Source of the DNA: an uncultured Pelagimonas sp.
Lineage (GTDB): Bacteria; Pseudomonadota; Alphaproteobacteria; Rhodobacterales; Rhodobacteraceae
DNA: 64,000 nt
Direction of reading: 5' to 3'
Assembly (NCBI GenBank): GCA_947499735.1
Contig: CANMPP010000001.1
Location: 1,550,001 to 1,614,000, forward strand
In this document: piece by piece, positions 10,000 through 20,002 of the stretch
How the letters are laid out: each line of letters opens with the position of its first letter
How positions within the stretch are numbered: the stretch's first letter is position 1
Notes under the pieces: generated by a model
Databases searched by the model: none
The model's input: the letters and a program-made list of their open reading frames with translations, nothing else
Told to the model about the DNA's origin: nothing
Position numbers and translations under genes: made by a program

Positions 10000-11331
10000 T
10001 CACCAGTTCTCGCGGAACCATTTGAACGCACGGCGCAAAGACCGGGATGGCAAACGGTCTACAGGAATTTGGAAATCCCACCATTCATCCTGGGGATGCG
10101 CGGCAAACAGGCTAAGACCGACCGCTGTGGCAAAGCTAGGTCCGGTTGCAGCCTGTGGAAGTCCCTGAACACGCAGCGGACGCCCAAGGCGCACATGCTG
10201 ACCTAGAATACGGCTGGCCAATCCATCCAGACCCAAGATCTGCGATCCGCCGCCAGTCAAAACAATTTGCTGGCTGGGCAAGTGTTCGAACCCAGCCCCA
10301 TCAAGCACTGCTTTGACCTCTTCCAAAATCTCTTCGACGCGCGGACGGATAATGCCGATCAATTCGGCACGGCTCACTTCGCGACGGTCATGTTCCCAAT
10401 CGCCCGTTTCGCCACCGATGTCGATCATATCACGATCGTCCATTCCAGTCGCCACAACACCGCCAAATCGGGTCTTGATCCGCTCGGCCATATTGGACGG
10501 AATTTGCAGACCCATCGAGATGTCTTTGGTGATCAGATCACCGCCCATGCGCACCGTGTCGGCAAAGATCATATGTTTCTTCATGAAGATCGAAACACCA
10601 GTTGATCCACCACCCAGATCGATACAGGCTGCGCCCAATTCCTGTTCATCCTCAACCAAAGCCGCAACACCAGAAACGTAAGCAGAAGAGGCAAGCCCTG
10701 CCAGTTCCAGATCACATCTTTTGATGCAATACGCCAAATTCTGCACGGCCTGCGCGTCAACCGTCAGCATATGCATGTCACATGCAAGCTCGTGACCGAT
10801 CTGCCCGCGCGGATCGCTGAGACCGCTGCGGTGATCCAGCGCAAAATTCACCGGCTGTGCGTGCAAAACCTCACGGCCATGACCAAAATCAGGAACTTCA
10901 CAAGCAGACAAAACGCGCGCAACGTCTTGTTCTTCCACATTCATTCCCGCGACATCAACCTTACCGGCAACACCATAAGACCGTGGTCCAGCCCCAGAAA
11001 AGGCTGCAATCACATGATCCACACGGATGCCGGCCATCTTTTGCGCAGCCTGAACAGCAGTACGAATGGCGCGCTCGGTTTCCCCCATCGAGGTCACTTC
11101 ACCAAAACGCATTCCCCGTGATCGCGTCGTCGCCGCGCCGATCACACGGAAGCCCGATTGCCCCGCCAAAGATCCGATGCTTTCATCGCCAAAATTGTCG
11201 TTGCCATCAAACCGCAAAACCAGACAGGCCACTTTCGTGCTGCCGACATCCAAAATCGCTACCACACCGCGCTGCATTGCAGCTCGGCGCATATTCCGCA
11301 TAGCCCGTTGCGAGTCATAGAGTTCTATCAT
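10000..11331 (-). CDS. ftsA: cell division protein FtsA
   Basis: FtsA, 443 residues, the actin-like protein that tethers FtsZ to the membrane. The phosphate-1 motif VAILDVGSTKVACL is near residue 25 and the phosphate-2 motif CIDLGGGSTGVSIF is central. The last residues, RRAFKWFREN, form the amphipathic membrane-targeting helix. The start overlaps the ftsQ stop by one base (TAATG), which indicates translational coupling and rules out the longer frame starting at 11370. Confidence 0.97.
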   Translation of the reverse strand: MIELYDSQRAMRNMRRAAMQRGVVAILDVGSTKVACLVLRFDGNDNFGDESIGSLAGQSGFRVIGAATTRSRGMRFGEVTSMGETERAIRTAVQAAQKMAGIRVDHVIAAFSGAGPRSYGVAGKVDVAGMNVEEQDVARVLSACEVPDFGHGREVLHAQPVNFALDHRSGLSDPRGQIGHELACDMHMLTVDAQAVQNLAYCIKRCDLELAGLASSAYVSGVAALVEDEQELGAACIDLGGGSTGVSIFMKKHMIFADTVRMGGDLITKDISMGLQIPSNMAERIKTRFGGVVATGMDDRDMIDIGGETGDWEHDRREVSRAELIGIIRPRVEEILEEVKAVLDGAGFEHLPSQQIVLTGGGSQILGLDGLASRILGQHVRLGRPLRVQGLPQAATGPSFATAVGLSLFAAHPQDEWWDFQIPVDRLPSRSLRRAFKWFRENW

Positions 11332-12245
11332 TATGGTGCCCCGCCTGTTTTTGCTTTTATGGTTTCCCAATATGTTTCTGCCGCCACATCGTTCAAACGC
11401 AATGTCGCCCGTTCCGGCAATCGCAGATCGACAACTGCCAAATCATAGCCCAGAAGATCCTTGACCTGATCCATAGAAATCACGCGTTCCAGCGCTTGAA
11501 CCGGATTGTCTTCTGGCAACATGATACGCTGCCCTTTGTCCAACACCACGTCCCAACGGCGACCACCGCGCCGTTCGAACCCGCGCAATCTAGGTGCCAG
11601 CGGGCCCATAACGTTAAACAGTGTCAGCGCCTCTGGCGTCGCTTCTTGCGCGGCCTCGCCTGCCACGACAGGCAGATCCGGATAATCTGAACGCTGACCG
11701 GCTGGACGCACGATTGCGCCACTGTCATCCACCAGCGTCAGGCCATCCTGATTTCGCACCAGCATCGCAGGGACCCGCTCTTCAATTTCAATTTGCAAAA
11801 CACCGCCACTGCGCACCCGCAATGTGGCCTGCTGAACCGGATCCAGAACGCGCAATTTGTCCCGCATCTCGTCCAAATCCAGATCAAAGGAACTTAGCGG
11901 AAAATCCACAGGCAATAAGACACGAATTTCTTGCGCCAATTCAGGTGACGCGCCATCGATGGCCATCATATGCACCTGAAATTCCGGACGGCTTTGCACC
12001 GCATCTGTCACAGCTGCAAACTGATCAGACACCCATTGGCGATTGTCCTCTTTGGCATACCACGCCCCTGCAAACACACCAACGATTGTGACTGGCAAGA
12101 GCACACGCAAAGAAAAGGAAAAAAGCGGGGTCAGGCGCAGGCGTTCTAACCTGTAGGTCAGCCGCGATGGTGCGGGGTCACTGCGCCGGATCTGAGGTGG
12201 TTCAACAGCCAAGGGTTGCGCGACATAGGGATCTACCTGTTGCAT
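11331..12245 (-). CDS. ftsQ: cell division protein FtsQ
   Basis: FtsQ, 304 residues, the bitopic divisome protein that links FtsL/FtsB to the rest of the machine. It has a basic cytoplasmic segment and one membrane helix ([17 protein letters not shown], about residues 46-62). A periplasmic POTRA domain beginning [10 protein letters not shown] follows, then the beta domain. The ATG at 12245 is preferred over 12272, which would add MCMAGGGCV from inside ddl. It overlaps ddl by 13 bases and ftsA by one, so the three genes form one translational unit. Confidence 0.93.
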   Translation of the reverse strand: MQQVDPYVAQPLAVEPPQIRRSDPAPSRLTYRLERLRLTPLFSFSLRVLLPVTIVGVFAGAWYAKEDNRQWVSDQFAAVTDAVQSRPEFQVHMMAIDGASPELAQEIRVLLPVDFPLSSFDLDLDEMRDKLRVLDPVQQATLRVRSGGVLQIEIEERVPAMLVRNQDGLTLVDDSGAIVRPAGQRSDYPDLPVVAGEAAQEATPEALTLFNVMGPLAPRLRGFERRGGRRWDVVLDKGQRIMLPEDNPVQALERVISMDQVKDLLGYDLAVVDLRLPERATLRLNDVAAETYWETIKAKTGGAP

Positions 12246-13147
12246 GACGCATCCTCCACCAGCCATGCACAAAGCTGTCCAAAGCTCATCCCTGTATGCG
12301 CTGCCTGTTCAGGTGTCAGCGATGTTGGCGTCATGCCCGGCTGTGTGTTCGTTTCCAGCAGGATCAAACCATCCAAACCGCGCGCATCGTCCCAGCGGAA
12401 ATCTGTACGCGATACCCCCCGACAGCCCAACGCATGATGAGCACGCAAAGCGTAATCACGACATGCATCTGTAATGTCTTGCGGAATGGCGGCCGGGATC
12501 ACATGCCGGGATCCCCCGGGCTTATATTTCGCGTCATAATCATACCAACCATCCGTGATGATATCCGTGACCGCCAAAGCCTGACCACCCATCACTGAAA
12601 CAGTTAGGTCGCGCCCCTGAACGTAATCTTCAACCATCAGCGTATCAGGCATATCTGCGCCCAGCTTAGGTGGGGTATTCGCGCCTTCATTGACAATATA
12701 AATGCCGACCGAAGACCCTTCATTATAGGGCTTCACAACATAGGGGGGTTTCATCACATGATCGCGTTCGACATCCGCACGATCAGCCAGAACACTGGCC
12801 GCAACAGGCAGACCTGCCGCGCGATAAATCTCTTTGCTGCGTTCTTTATCCATCGCCATAGAGGATGCCATCACGCCTGAATGCGTATACGGGATCTGCA
12901 ACCATTCCAGCAAACCCTGCACGCAGCCGTCTTCGCCCAAAGGGCCATGCAACGCGTTAAACACAACATCAGGCGCTGCGGCTTTCAGCTGCTCGACCAA
13001 ATCCCGGCCTGCATCCAGCTCAACAACATCATAGCCCTCGCCGCGAAGAGCGGCGGCACATTCTGCACCCGATGACAATGACACATCCCGTTCCGCGGAT
13101 GGGCCACCCATCAATACCACAACTTTGTGGACTGCCCTGCTCGACAT
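12233..13147 (-). CDS. ddl: D-alanine--D-alanine ligase
   Basis: Ddl, 304 residues, an ATP-grasp enzyme that joins two D-Ala for the peptidoglycan stem. Present are [14 protein letters not shown] near the N-terminus (substrate-binding Glu and the Ser loop), the ATP-grasp segment [14 protein letters not shown], and the C-terminal metal-binding ETNTQPGMT with LTPEQAA. Length is normal for the DdlB type. It stands between murB and ftsQ as in other Rhodobacterales, overlapping ftsQ. The 184 bases between murB and ddl hold no gene and may contain an internal promoter. Confidence 0.97.
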   Translation of the reverse strand: MSSRAVHKVVVLMGGPSAERDVSLSSGAECAAALRGEGYDVVELDAGRDLVEQLKAAAPDVVFNALHGPLGEDGCVQGLLEWLQIPYTHSGVMASSMAMDKERSKEIYRAAGLPVAASVLADRADVERDHVMKPPYVVKPYNEGSSVGIYIVNEGANTPPKLGADMPDTLMVEDYVQGRDLTVSVMGGQALAVTDIITDGWYDYDAKYKPGGSRHVIPAAIPQDITDACRDYALRAHHALGCRGVSRTDFRWDDARGLDGLILLETNTQPGMTPTSLTPEQAAHTGMSFGQLCAWLVEDASCNR

Positions 13148-13331
13148 GTCCTACGCCTCTTTGTCCCGACCCCTTGCTGCAAATGTCAGCGAGGCCTTAT
13201 TATACGCAAGGATCACACCTTGCTTTTATAACCAACACCCCCGCGAAAGGGGCTTCCTTGGAAAATTGCCTGTGCGCAGATCCCGGGCTTTTCTTTTTAT
13301 CCGGTGACCTGCCTGTATCCTTCGGATGTGA

Positions 13332-14264
13332 TCAGTCGTTAAGCGACAGTTCACCAATCCTCATGATTTCCCACTCTAGCTCTATTCCGCTGTGTTGGAA
13401 AACCTTTTTTCGCACCTCTTCGCCGAGATTTTCCAAATCTGCCGCTGAGGCATCACCGGTATTGACCAAAAAGTTGGAATGTTTGGGCGACATTTGCGCA
13501 CCACCAATGGTTGCGCCGCGCATACCGGCATCATCAATCACCTTCCAGGCCTTCAGATCATGCACATCATCCGCCTGACCCGTCGATGAAAATCCCGCCG
13601 GATTGCGAAAGGTCGAACCCGCACTGCGGTCTTTTGTCGGCTGAGACGCATCGCGCTTGGCAATTTGATCAGCCATCTTGCGTTCAAGCGCCTCGGGATC
13701 GCCGCCTTCGGCCTCAAACACAGCATCGATCAACACCGCCCCCTCTGGCAGAGTGGATTGACGATATTGGAACTGCAGGTCTTCAGCGCTCAGCACCACC
13801 AACGACCCATCGCGCAAAAACGCACGCGCACTGACCAGATGATCCGCAACATAAGATCCATAACAGCCCGCATTCATACAAACGGCCCCACCAATCGATC
13901 CCGGAATGGTGCGTAAGAATGTCAGATCCAAACCGGCCGCAGCCGCCTTACGCGCCACCTGCGCATCCAACGCCGCCGCGCCCGCTGTCACGCGATTACC
14001 GTTGATTTCAGTAGCGTTAAAGCCGCGCCCCAGGCGGATAACAACGCCGGACAGACCGCCATCACGCACGATCAGGTTTGATCCAACACCCATTGGGAAA
14101 ACCGGGATATCACCGGGTAGGTCGCGCAAAAAGCTTTGCAAATCATCTAAATCAGCCGGCTGAAACAACACCTCCGCCGGGCCACCAACGCGCAACCACG
14201 TCAATTCGCTTAAAGCACGCCCAGACGTCAATCGCCCCCGCACATTAGGAAGTTGCTCAATCAT
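13332..14264 (-). CDS. murB: UDP-N-acetylmuramate dehydrogenase
   Basis: MurB, 310 residues, the FAD enzyme that reduces UDP-GlcNAc-enolpyruvate to UDP-MurNAc using NADPH. FAD-binding motifs [13 protein letters not shown] and [18 protein letters not shown] are intact, and [10 protein letters not shown] carries the catalytic Ser. MurB normally follows murC and DUF2484 directly; here a 394-residue unrecognised gene lies between. The leader 14265-14365 is G-rich on the opposite strand. GGTGG before the ATG acts as ribosome-binding site. Confidence 0.96.
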   Translation of the reverse strand: MIEQLPNVRGRLTSGRALSELTWLRVGGPAEVLFQPADLDDLQSFLRDLPGDIPVFPMGVGSNLIVRDGGLSGVVIRLGRGFNATEINGNRVTAGAAALDAQVARKAAAAGLDLTFLRTIPGSIGGAVCMNAGCYGSYVADHLVSARAFLRDGSLVVLSAEDLQFQYRQSTLPEGAVLIDAVFEAEGGDPEALERKMADQIAKRDASQPTKDRSAGSTFRNPAGFSSTGQADDVHDLKAWKVIDDAGMRGATIGGAQMSPKHSNFLVNTGDASAADLENLGEEVRKKVFQHSGIELEWEIMRIGELSLND

Positions 14265-14287
14265 AATACCACCGCCGATGTTTTTCA

Positions 14288-14324
14288 GGGGGTTTAGGGG
14301 GTTTGATGGGGCGTTTCAACAGGG
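14288..14324 (+). repeat. four closely spaced G-runs before murB
   Basis: On the + strand, runs of 5, 5, 4 and 3 G residues occur at 14288-14292, 14297-14301, 14308-14311 and 14322-14324. This pattern could in principle form a G-quadruplex in the template strand of murB. It is also simple-sequence-like and marks one edge of the inserted 394-codon gene. Function is unknown. Confidence 0.4.
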
Positions 14325-14365
14325 ACAATCAAGAGGGACAGCAAGGAAACCAACAAGGCCCGGAA

Positions 14366-15550
14366 TCAACCTCCCCCTGCGAAACTCATTAATTTAGACG
14401 CGAAATCCAACAAGCGCCCGCCATTGAAAACTGCATCAACCGCTGCGGTACCGCCTCCCGCACCGAAAACCTTCGCACCAGATTTTAACGCGATATCCCC
14501 TATGCCACCGCAGTACGTGACAATAACTTGTGCAGCTTTCATCAAAGCGTTGGCTAAATCCCGCAACTTGGATTTATCGGGTTCCGGCGCTTCAAGCTCT
14601 TCGGCAATATCTTCAAGGATTTCAACCGAAGCACCGTATGCTTTAAATGCGTTATCCTCATCGAGGATCAATTCAGGTGGATGATTGTGAGATCTGTCAA
14701 CCCGAGGGGATCTGATAAAGACAAATTCGCCCGCATCATTGAGCAATTCCATTGCCTCTTCATGCAAATATCGCTGCCAAATCTCATTGATCTTTTTCAA
14801 CGCCCGAGGTTCATCTTCCCAGATACCTTCGTCGTCTTTATCCAGCAGCGCGATCTCGGCAATCATCGGGCTGTTAGGTGCGGGTGCCGTTCCATCCAAA
14901 ATTGATTGATACCACCAAATCCAAAATGCCCAAGAACTTGGCTCCCCTTTATTGGCGGGTCGAAAAGTAATTTCGGTCCAAATTCGTTGGATCGGATTAG
15001 AATTCGACCAAAGTGGGGCTTGCAAAACGTCTTCCCCCTTAGAAAGGCAATTAAAGTCAACCAAGATCTCGTTGACATAAATGCTTGCGCGGCTGCCCAT
15101 TCTTGTTAGAGCAGATTCGAATACATCCTCGATACCTCTTACAAAACTTGATGGTACCGAGTAGGCTAGGTTTCTAACAGCATCAACAATTAGCGTTCTT
15201 TCGAAACTGAGCGCAACGGCAAGACTTCGACCCGCTAAAAACTCTTTAGACGCGACGGCGTTTTGGAGTGCGTCTTTTAGTTCATTGTTTTTTCTTGAGG
15301 TTGAAGACAAGACAATCGCTGTCAACAGACACCGAAGAAAAGGTAACGGCGTAAAATCGTTGTCGATAAGATTGCGATCTGTGAGCGTTGTGTTCCACCA
15401 TAAAGGAACAAGTCGTAAAGCTAGTCGAGAAGCAACTGCCTCAGCCTCTCTTCGAAATTTGTAATCTCGCTCCAGCCTTGGCGTTCGCAAATCTTGCAAC
15501 CAAGCATCAAAGCCATGCTCATCAACAATATCTTTTGGATCAACACTCAT
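14366..15550 (-). CDS. unrecognised 394-residue protein inserted in the dcw cluster
   Basis: No certain family is recognised. Visible features are a Trp-rich helix SWAFWIWWYQSILDG (207-220), an acidic IWEDEPRALKKINEI segment, HNHPPELI (289-295), and a C-terminal Gly/Ala-rich tail (349-394) with helices that could associate with a membrane. From memory, the Trp-rich FW..WY...LDG motif, the following I-E/W-E-P stretch and a HN-PPE motif recur together in hypothetical proteins of Rhizobiales and Rhodobacterales, often in variable genome regions; this is not checked. By eye, codon choice is less GC-biased than in murB or murC. It sits between DUF2484 and murB, which are adjacent in related genomes, so it is probably an acquired gene. 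Its function could be accessory, for example defence or stress; that is inference. Confidence 0.7.
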   Translation of the reverse strand: MSVDPKDIVDEHGFDAWLQDLRTPRLERDYKFRREAEAVASRLALRLVPLWWNTTLTDRNLIDNDFTPLPFLRCLLTAIVLSSTSRKNNELKDALQNAVASKEFLAGRSLAVALSFERTLIVDAVRNLAYSVPSSFVRGIEDVFESALTRMGSRASIYVNEILVDFNCLSKGEDVLQAPLWSNSNPIQRIWTEITFRPANKGEPSSWAFWIWWYQSILDGTAPAPNSPMIAEIALLDKDDEGIWEDEPRALKKINEIWQRYLHEEAMELLNDAGEFVFIRSPRVDRSHNHPPELILDEDNAFKAYGASVEILEDIAEELEAPEPDKSKLRDLANALMKAAQVIVTYCGGIGDIALKSGAKVFGAGGGTAAVDAVFNGGRLLDFASKLMSFAGGG

Positions 15551-15594
15551 ACCGCCACCATTGCGCAGCGTGAGTGGTTGATCAAGGACTTGTG

Positions 15595-15855
15595 TTAACC
15601 TTTTTCAGCGGTGTGAAACAAGCCGCGCATCCATGCGAAAAGGTGACGGACGGGCCAGCGTAGCAGGCTCATCCCGGCCAGAAGGCAGGCCATTCCGATC
15701 AGCGGGCCGTTTTGAAACGTGACATATCCCAATAGTGGGATTCCGCAGGCGACCAGCAGATAGGCGCGCCCCCAATGATTGTCTTTCGACGGGATGATCG
15801 CCAGCACATTGGCCAGGACAATCCAGAGGCACACCAAAATCAGGGACAAATTCAT
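15595..15855 (-). CDS. DUF2484 family small membrane protein
   Basis: An 86-residue hydrophobic protein with about three membrane helices: LSLILVCLWIVLANVLA, AYLLVACGIPLLGYVTF and PLIGMACLLAGMSLL. It ends in a basic tail (PVRHLFAWMRGLF). This is the DUF2484 family, found almost only in Rhodobacterales between murC and murB. Its role is unknown, but the fixed position suggests a link to cell-wall synthesis. GGAG six bases before the ATG at 15855 fixes the start; the longer frame to 15930 has no such signal. Confidence 0.88.
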   Translation of the reverse strand: MNLSLILVCLWIVLANVLAIIPSKDNHWGRAYLLVACGIPLLGYVTFQNGPLIGMACLLAGMSLLRWPVRHLFAWMRGLFHTAEKG

Positions 15856-16000
15856 ACCAAACTCCGCAGGTCTTTTGTTCTTATTTCCCAACCACAAGGC
15901 CACATTGCTTACCTTAGGGCAGAAGTTCAACCCCTACGGGAAACAAAAACGACGCCACAGCCATAGACTGGGCGCCGTTCAACTGTTTCAGGCGGATAGC

Positions 16001-17398
16001 TTAGCCCTGCAAGCGGGTTGGCAGACCGTTGGCCCAGGCCGAAATCGTACCCGCACCAAGGCAGACAACCATATCGCCCGGCTGGGCCTGTTCACGCACC
16101 AGGCGTTCCAGATCGTCCTCGCCCAAGATCGCGCGCGCATGGCGGTGGCCGTGCTGGACAAGGCCTGACACCAAATCATCGCGCCCTGCGCCCTCAATCG
16201 GGTCTTCGCCTGCGGCAAAGACCTCGGCAATGGCAACGACATCAGCTTCGTTAAAGCATGTGCAGAAGTCTTCAAACAGGTTGGACAGACGAGAATACCG
16301 GTGGGGCTGATGCACGGCAATCACGCGACCTTCGCTGGCCTGACGCGCGGCCTTTAACACCGCTGCGATTTCCACAGGGTGGTGGCCGTAATCATCAATG
16401 ATGGTCACGCCATTGACTTCGCCCACTTTGGTAAAACGGCGGTTCACGCCACCAAACCCTGCCAAAGCATCGCGGATTTCTGCGCCGGTCATGCCCAAAT
16501 GGCGGGCCACAGCCACAGCGCTGAGCGCGTTAGAGACGTTGTGATCCCCCGGCATCGGCAATGTGCAGTCTGTGACCACTTCGCCCGTGTCTTGGAACGC
16601 GATATCAAAATGCGCGACACCTGCTTTATAGGTCAGATTGACCGCCCGCACATCAGCCTGCGCATTGAAACCATAGGTCACGATACGACGGTCGGTAACG
16701 CGACCGACCAGCGATTGGACTTCAGGGTGATCGGTGCAGCACACGGCCAGACCGTAGAAAGGAATGTTGGACACGAATTGGTAAAACCCATCGCGCAGGT
16801 TTTCGATACTGCCCCAATGTTCCATATGCTCTGGGTCAATATTGGTCACAATAGCGATCGTCGCAGGCAGGCGGTTGAAGGTACCGTCGCTTTCATCGGC
16901 TTCAACCACCATCCATTCACCCTGCCCCATACGGGCATTGGATCCATAGGCGTGGATGATCCCGCCATTCACAACGGTCGGATCAAATTCACCCGCATCA
17001 AGCAGGGTCGCAACCATGGTTGTGGTGGTGGTTTTGCCATGCGTGCCTGCAACAGCAACGTTGGATTTCAGGCGCATCAGTTCGGCCAGCATTTCTGCAC
17101 GACGCACAACTGGCATGCCTTGGCGACGGGCTTCGTCCAGTTCAGGATTGCCCGGTTTGATGGCGGATGAGATCACAACAACATGCGCGCCAGCAAGGTT
17201 TTCCGCCTTTTGGCCGATGTGGATCGTCGCACCTAACGCCTGCAGGCGCTCTGTAATCTTGGACGATTTCAAGTCAGACCCTTGAACGATGTAGCCATGG
17301 TTCAAAAGCACTTCGGCAATGCCGGACATGCCGATACCACCGATCCCAACAAAATGAATGGCCCCGACATCGCCGGGCAGTTTGGTTGGACCAGTCAT
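16001..17398 (-). CDS. murC: UDP-N-acetylmuramate--L-alanine ligase
   Basis: MurC, about 465 residues, which adds L-Ala to UDP-MurNAc with ATP. The N-terminal dinucleotide-like motif [16 protein letters not shown] and the ATP-binding loop GTHGKTT (about residues 118-124) are intact, as are the [10 protein letters not shown]-like segment (here [10 protein letters not shown]) and YGHHPVE near the C-terminal domain. I chose the ATG at 17398 because homology begins there; an ATG at 17431 with a stronger AGGGG signal and a GTG at 17446 are alternatives, and both overlap murG. Expression is probably coupled to murG. Confidence 0.96.
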   Translation of the reverse strand: MTGPTKLPGDVGAIHFVGIGGIGMSGIAEVLLNHGYIVQGSDLKSSKITERLQALGATIHIGQKAENLAGAHVVVISSAIKPGNPELDEARRQGMPVVRRAEMLAELMRLKSNVAVAGTHGKTTTTTMVATLLDAGEFDPTVVNGGIIHAYGSNARMGQGEWMVVEADESDGTFNRLPATIAIVTNIDPEHMEHWGSIENLRDGFYQFVSNIPFYGLAVCCTDHPEVQSLVGRVTDRRIVTYGFNAQADVRAVNLTYKAGVAHFDIAFQDTGEVVTDCTLPMPGDHNVSNALSAVAVARHLGMTGAEIRDALAGFGGVNRRFTKVGEVNGVTIIDDYGHHPVEIAAVLKAARQASEGRVIAVHQPHRYSRLSNLFEDFCTCFNEADVVAIAEVFAAGEDPIEGAGRDDLVSGLVQHGHRHARAILGEDDLERLVREQAQPGDMVVCLGAGTISAWANGLPTRLQG

Positions 17399-17411
17399 CA
17401 CTTCGTTCCGT

Positions 17412-18530
17412 TCACTGTTGAGATCCTTCATTACCCGCCCCTTCACTTATATGTTCTACTATTGCGGCCAGTTCATCAGACGCGCCCGGCTTGCTGACCG
17501 ACAAGGCCGCGGACGCCATTTGCCCCGCACCTGCGGGATGTCTCAGCACCTGTTCGATGGATTTGCTGAGCGTTTCAACTGTTAGTTTGCTTTCCGGCAT
17601 GCGGATCGCGGCACCTGCATCAACAAGCGCCTGCGCATTAGCCGTCTGTTCGTCCCGGATAGCCGATGCCAGTGGGATCAGGATCGATGGACGCCCAATC
17701 ACCGAGATATCGGCAACCGATGATGCACCCGCACGCGAGATCACCAATTGCGCCTCGCTCATCAGGTTTGGCAGGTCGCTAAAGAACGGTTGCACATCGG
17801 CCTGAACCCCGTGTTCGGCATAGAATTGCGTCACCCGTTCGCCATCTTCATCACGCGCCTGATGGCTGATGCGCAGATGCCCGACCAAATCCATTGGCAA
17901 AGCCGCAATTGCAGGTGGCACAATATCAGACAGGATGCGCGCGCCCTGTGACCCGCCGATGACCAAGATGGACATGGGGTAATCACCCGGCTGAATATAT
18001 CCAGCCCCTGCACGATCCCGCACGGCCTGGCGCACAGGGTTGCCCACATGCACACCTTCGACACCATCGGGCAATTCCGTCGGCCATGTACCGCAAGCAA
18101 TTTTGTCCACGCGTGTCGCAAACAGCTGGTTCACCCGGCCCAGTACCCCATTTTGTTCATGGATCATGCGTGGCAGACCCAGCAAAGTGGCTGCGCCAAG
18201 CGCCGGGATCGATGGGTATCCGCCAAATCCGACAACGATGTCCGGACGATCCTTTTGCATTTTCAACGCCATTGCACCGACGCCTGCGGCAACACGAAAC
18301 GGCACCGCCGCTTTTGCCAAAAGTCCGCCGCGTGCAAATGTAGCTGACGAGACCTGTTCGATCTCGACTTCATCCGGAAACCCACCCACATAGCGCGCAC
18401 CGCGCGCGTCGGTGGACAGCTTCACACGCCAGCCCTTTGCCAGCATGGTTTCCGCCAAAGATTGCGCCGGGAACATATGTCCACCCGTGCCACCAGCGGC
18501 CATAACAAGAAGGGGTCTGCGCAAGGTCAT
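17412..18530 (-). CDS. murG: UDP-GlcNAc transferase to lipid I
   Basis: MurG, 372 residues, the membrane-associated GT-B glycosyltransferase that converts lipid I to lipid [19 protein letters not shown] near the N-terminus is the first G-loop, and [13 protein letters not shown] is the third G-loop at the domain junction. [13 protein letters not shown] is the C-terminal donor-binding motif. It is 133 bases from ftsW and ends just before murC, giving the order ftsW-murG-murC. Confidence 0.97.
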   Translation of the reverse strand: MTLRRPLLVMAAGGTGGHMFPAQSLAETMLAKGWRVKLSTDARGARYVGGFPDEVEIEQVSSATFARGGLLAKAAVPFRVAAGVGAMALKMQKDRPDIVVGFGGYPSIPALGAATLLGLPRMIHEQNGVLGRVNQLFATRVDKIACGTWPTELPDGVEGVHVGNPVRQAVRDRAGAGYIQPGDYPMSILVIGGSQGARILSDIVPPAIAALPMDLVGHLRISHQARDEDGERVTQFYAEHGVQADVQPFFSDLPNLMSEAQLVISRAGASSVADISVIGRPSILIPLASAIRDEQTANAQALVDAGAAIRMPESKLTVETLSKSIEQVLRHPAGAGQMASAALSVSKPGASDELAAIVEHISEGAGNEGSQQ

Positions 18531-18663
18531 CGTCGTTTAGCCTCGAGAAAAGTCAGTGTTGAGGCCCATTATCGTATCCCTTGGGCAAGAACAATTGGGC
18601 ACCCCTGTATTGGAACTCTCTGCACAGAATTCCCCCTGATCATACGTCGGGTCATTGGCCAGA

Positions 18664-19830
18664 TCACCGGCCACGACCACGCAGCCAGTCGGCCATTTCG
18701 CCCTGCGGACGTGTCCGGGTGAAGGCCAAGAGCATGCCAATGCCAACACCAGCCGCGATCAGAGAAGAACCGCCATAGCTGACAAAGGGCAGTGTCATGC
18801 CTTTTGCTGGCAGCAACCGCACCGCCACGCCCATATTGATCATGGCTTGCACGCCAAACATACAGGCCAAACCAGTACCGGCCAGGCGGATAAACGGATC
18901 ACGTTCGCGCATCAAACGCACCAATGACCGGATCACGATTGTCGCGTATAGCAGGATGATACAAAGGACCAAGACCAGCCCGTATTCCTCGGCCGCAACA
19001 GCAATGATGAAATCAGTATGGGCGTCCGGCAGTGACCACTTCACCTGTCCCTCGCCAACGCCAACGCCAAAGAACCCGCCTTCTTGGATCGCGTTTGTAG
19101 CATAGCCCAGCTGCGTATTCGGATCGACGACAGGGGTTAGAAACCCATCAATCCGACGCGCAAAGTGTTCCGACATATTGTAAGCAACAGTACCGAACAG
19201 AACGACGCCACCGGCCATCAGGATCAATAGCAAAATAGGTGCGCCGCCGACGAACCACATCACGCCCCAGCCGAACAAGACCAAAGAGGCCTGCCCGAAA
19301 TCAGGCTGCAATGCGAGGAACCCCACAACCGTGATCATAACGATAAAAGAATAGAACCGACCGGGCGGGCCTGCGACCTCTTGCGCGCCGGCCATCATCC
19401 AAGCACAGATGATGATAAACACCGGCTTGAGAAATTCGGATGGCTGGACCGAAGCGAAACCCAGCGAATACCAGCGTACAGCGCCTTTGCCAAAATCTGT
19501 TCCCAGAACCGGCAACATAGCTAAGGCGATGAATGCGCCGAAAAAGCCCAAAGTGCCAAGGCGCCGCACCGTGACCGGTGACAGCATCGAGGTGACCAAC
19601 ATGGCAACCATCGCCAAACCGCCAAAGAACAACTGCCGCTGAACGTAGTAAAACGTACTTAGCCCATTTCGCTCAGCCAAAGGCACCGAGGCCGCCAGCC
19701 CCAAAAGAATGCCTGCGCAAAAAAGCATTAAGATACAGGACAAGCTCCACTTGTCGACTGTACGCCACCACTTTGGAACAACCGGTTCGCCCCGCTGAAC
19801 GGGAACGGCGCCGTAGACCATTTCAGTCAT
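18664..19830 (-). CDS. ftsW: division peptidoglycan polymerase FtsW
   Basis: FtsW, 388 residues, a SEDS-family glycosyltransferase with about ten membrane helices that polymerises lipid II at the septum together with FtsI. The SEDS signature LPDAHTDFIIAVAAEEYG contains the catalytic-region Asp, and VSYGGSSLIAAGVGIG closes the family pattern. The ATG at 19830 (MTEMVYGAVPV) is the start usual in Rhodobacterales; the frame extends to 19854 without signals. FtsW begins a new block: the genes upstream on this strand (murD and beyond) are separated by two divergent + strand genes, so it needs its own promoter in 19831-20002. Confidence 0.96.
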   Translation of the reverse strand: MTEMVYGAVPVQRGEPVVPKWWRTVDKWSLSCILMLFCAGILLGLAASVPLAERNGLSTFYYVQRQLFFGGLAMVAMLVTSMLSPVTVRRLGTLGFFGAFIALAMLPVLGTDFGKGAVRWYSLGFASVQPSEFLKPVFIIICAWMMAGAQEVAGPPGRFYSFIVMITVVGFLALQPDFGQASLVLFGWGVMWFVGGAPILLLILMAGGVVLFGTVAYNMSEHFARRIDGFLTPVVDPNTQLGYATNAIQEGGFFGVGVGEGQVKWSLPDAHTDFIIAVAAEEYGLVLVLCIILLYATIVIRSLVRLMRERDPFIRLAGTGLACMFGVQAMINMGVAVRLLPAKGMTLPFVSYGGSSLIAAGVGIGMLLAFTRTRPQGEMADWLRGRGR

Positions 19831-20002
19831 GAAAAACCGCCAATACTGCCTCATTTACGTGGGCGCGATATGCACCCTGCCCGGTTTTGCCCGGGTCTAA
19901 ATCCAAGTTTAGACGATTTTTAGAGATGCCGCTAGCAAAACATCACATATGCAGGAGATACAGCCTCTGGTCACCACCCAACAAGGCCGCTATAGGCCAG
20001 AT

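Noticed and set aside
16379-17170. Plus-strand frame of 263 codons opposite murC
   Set aside because: A shadow of murC with His/Gly-rich composition and no ribosome-binding site.
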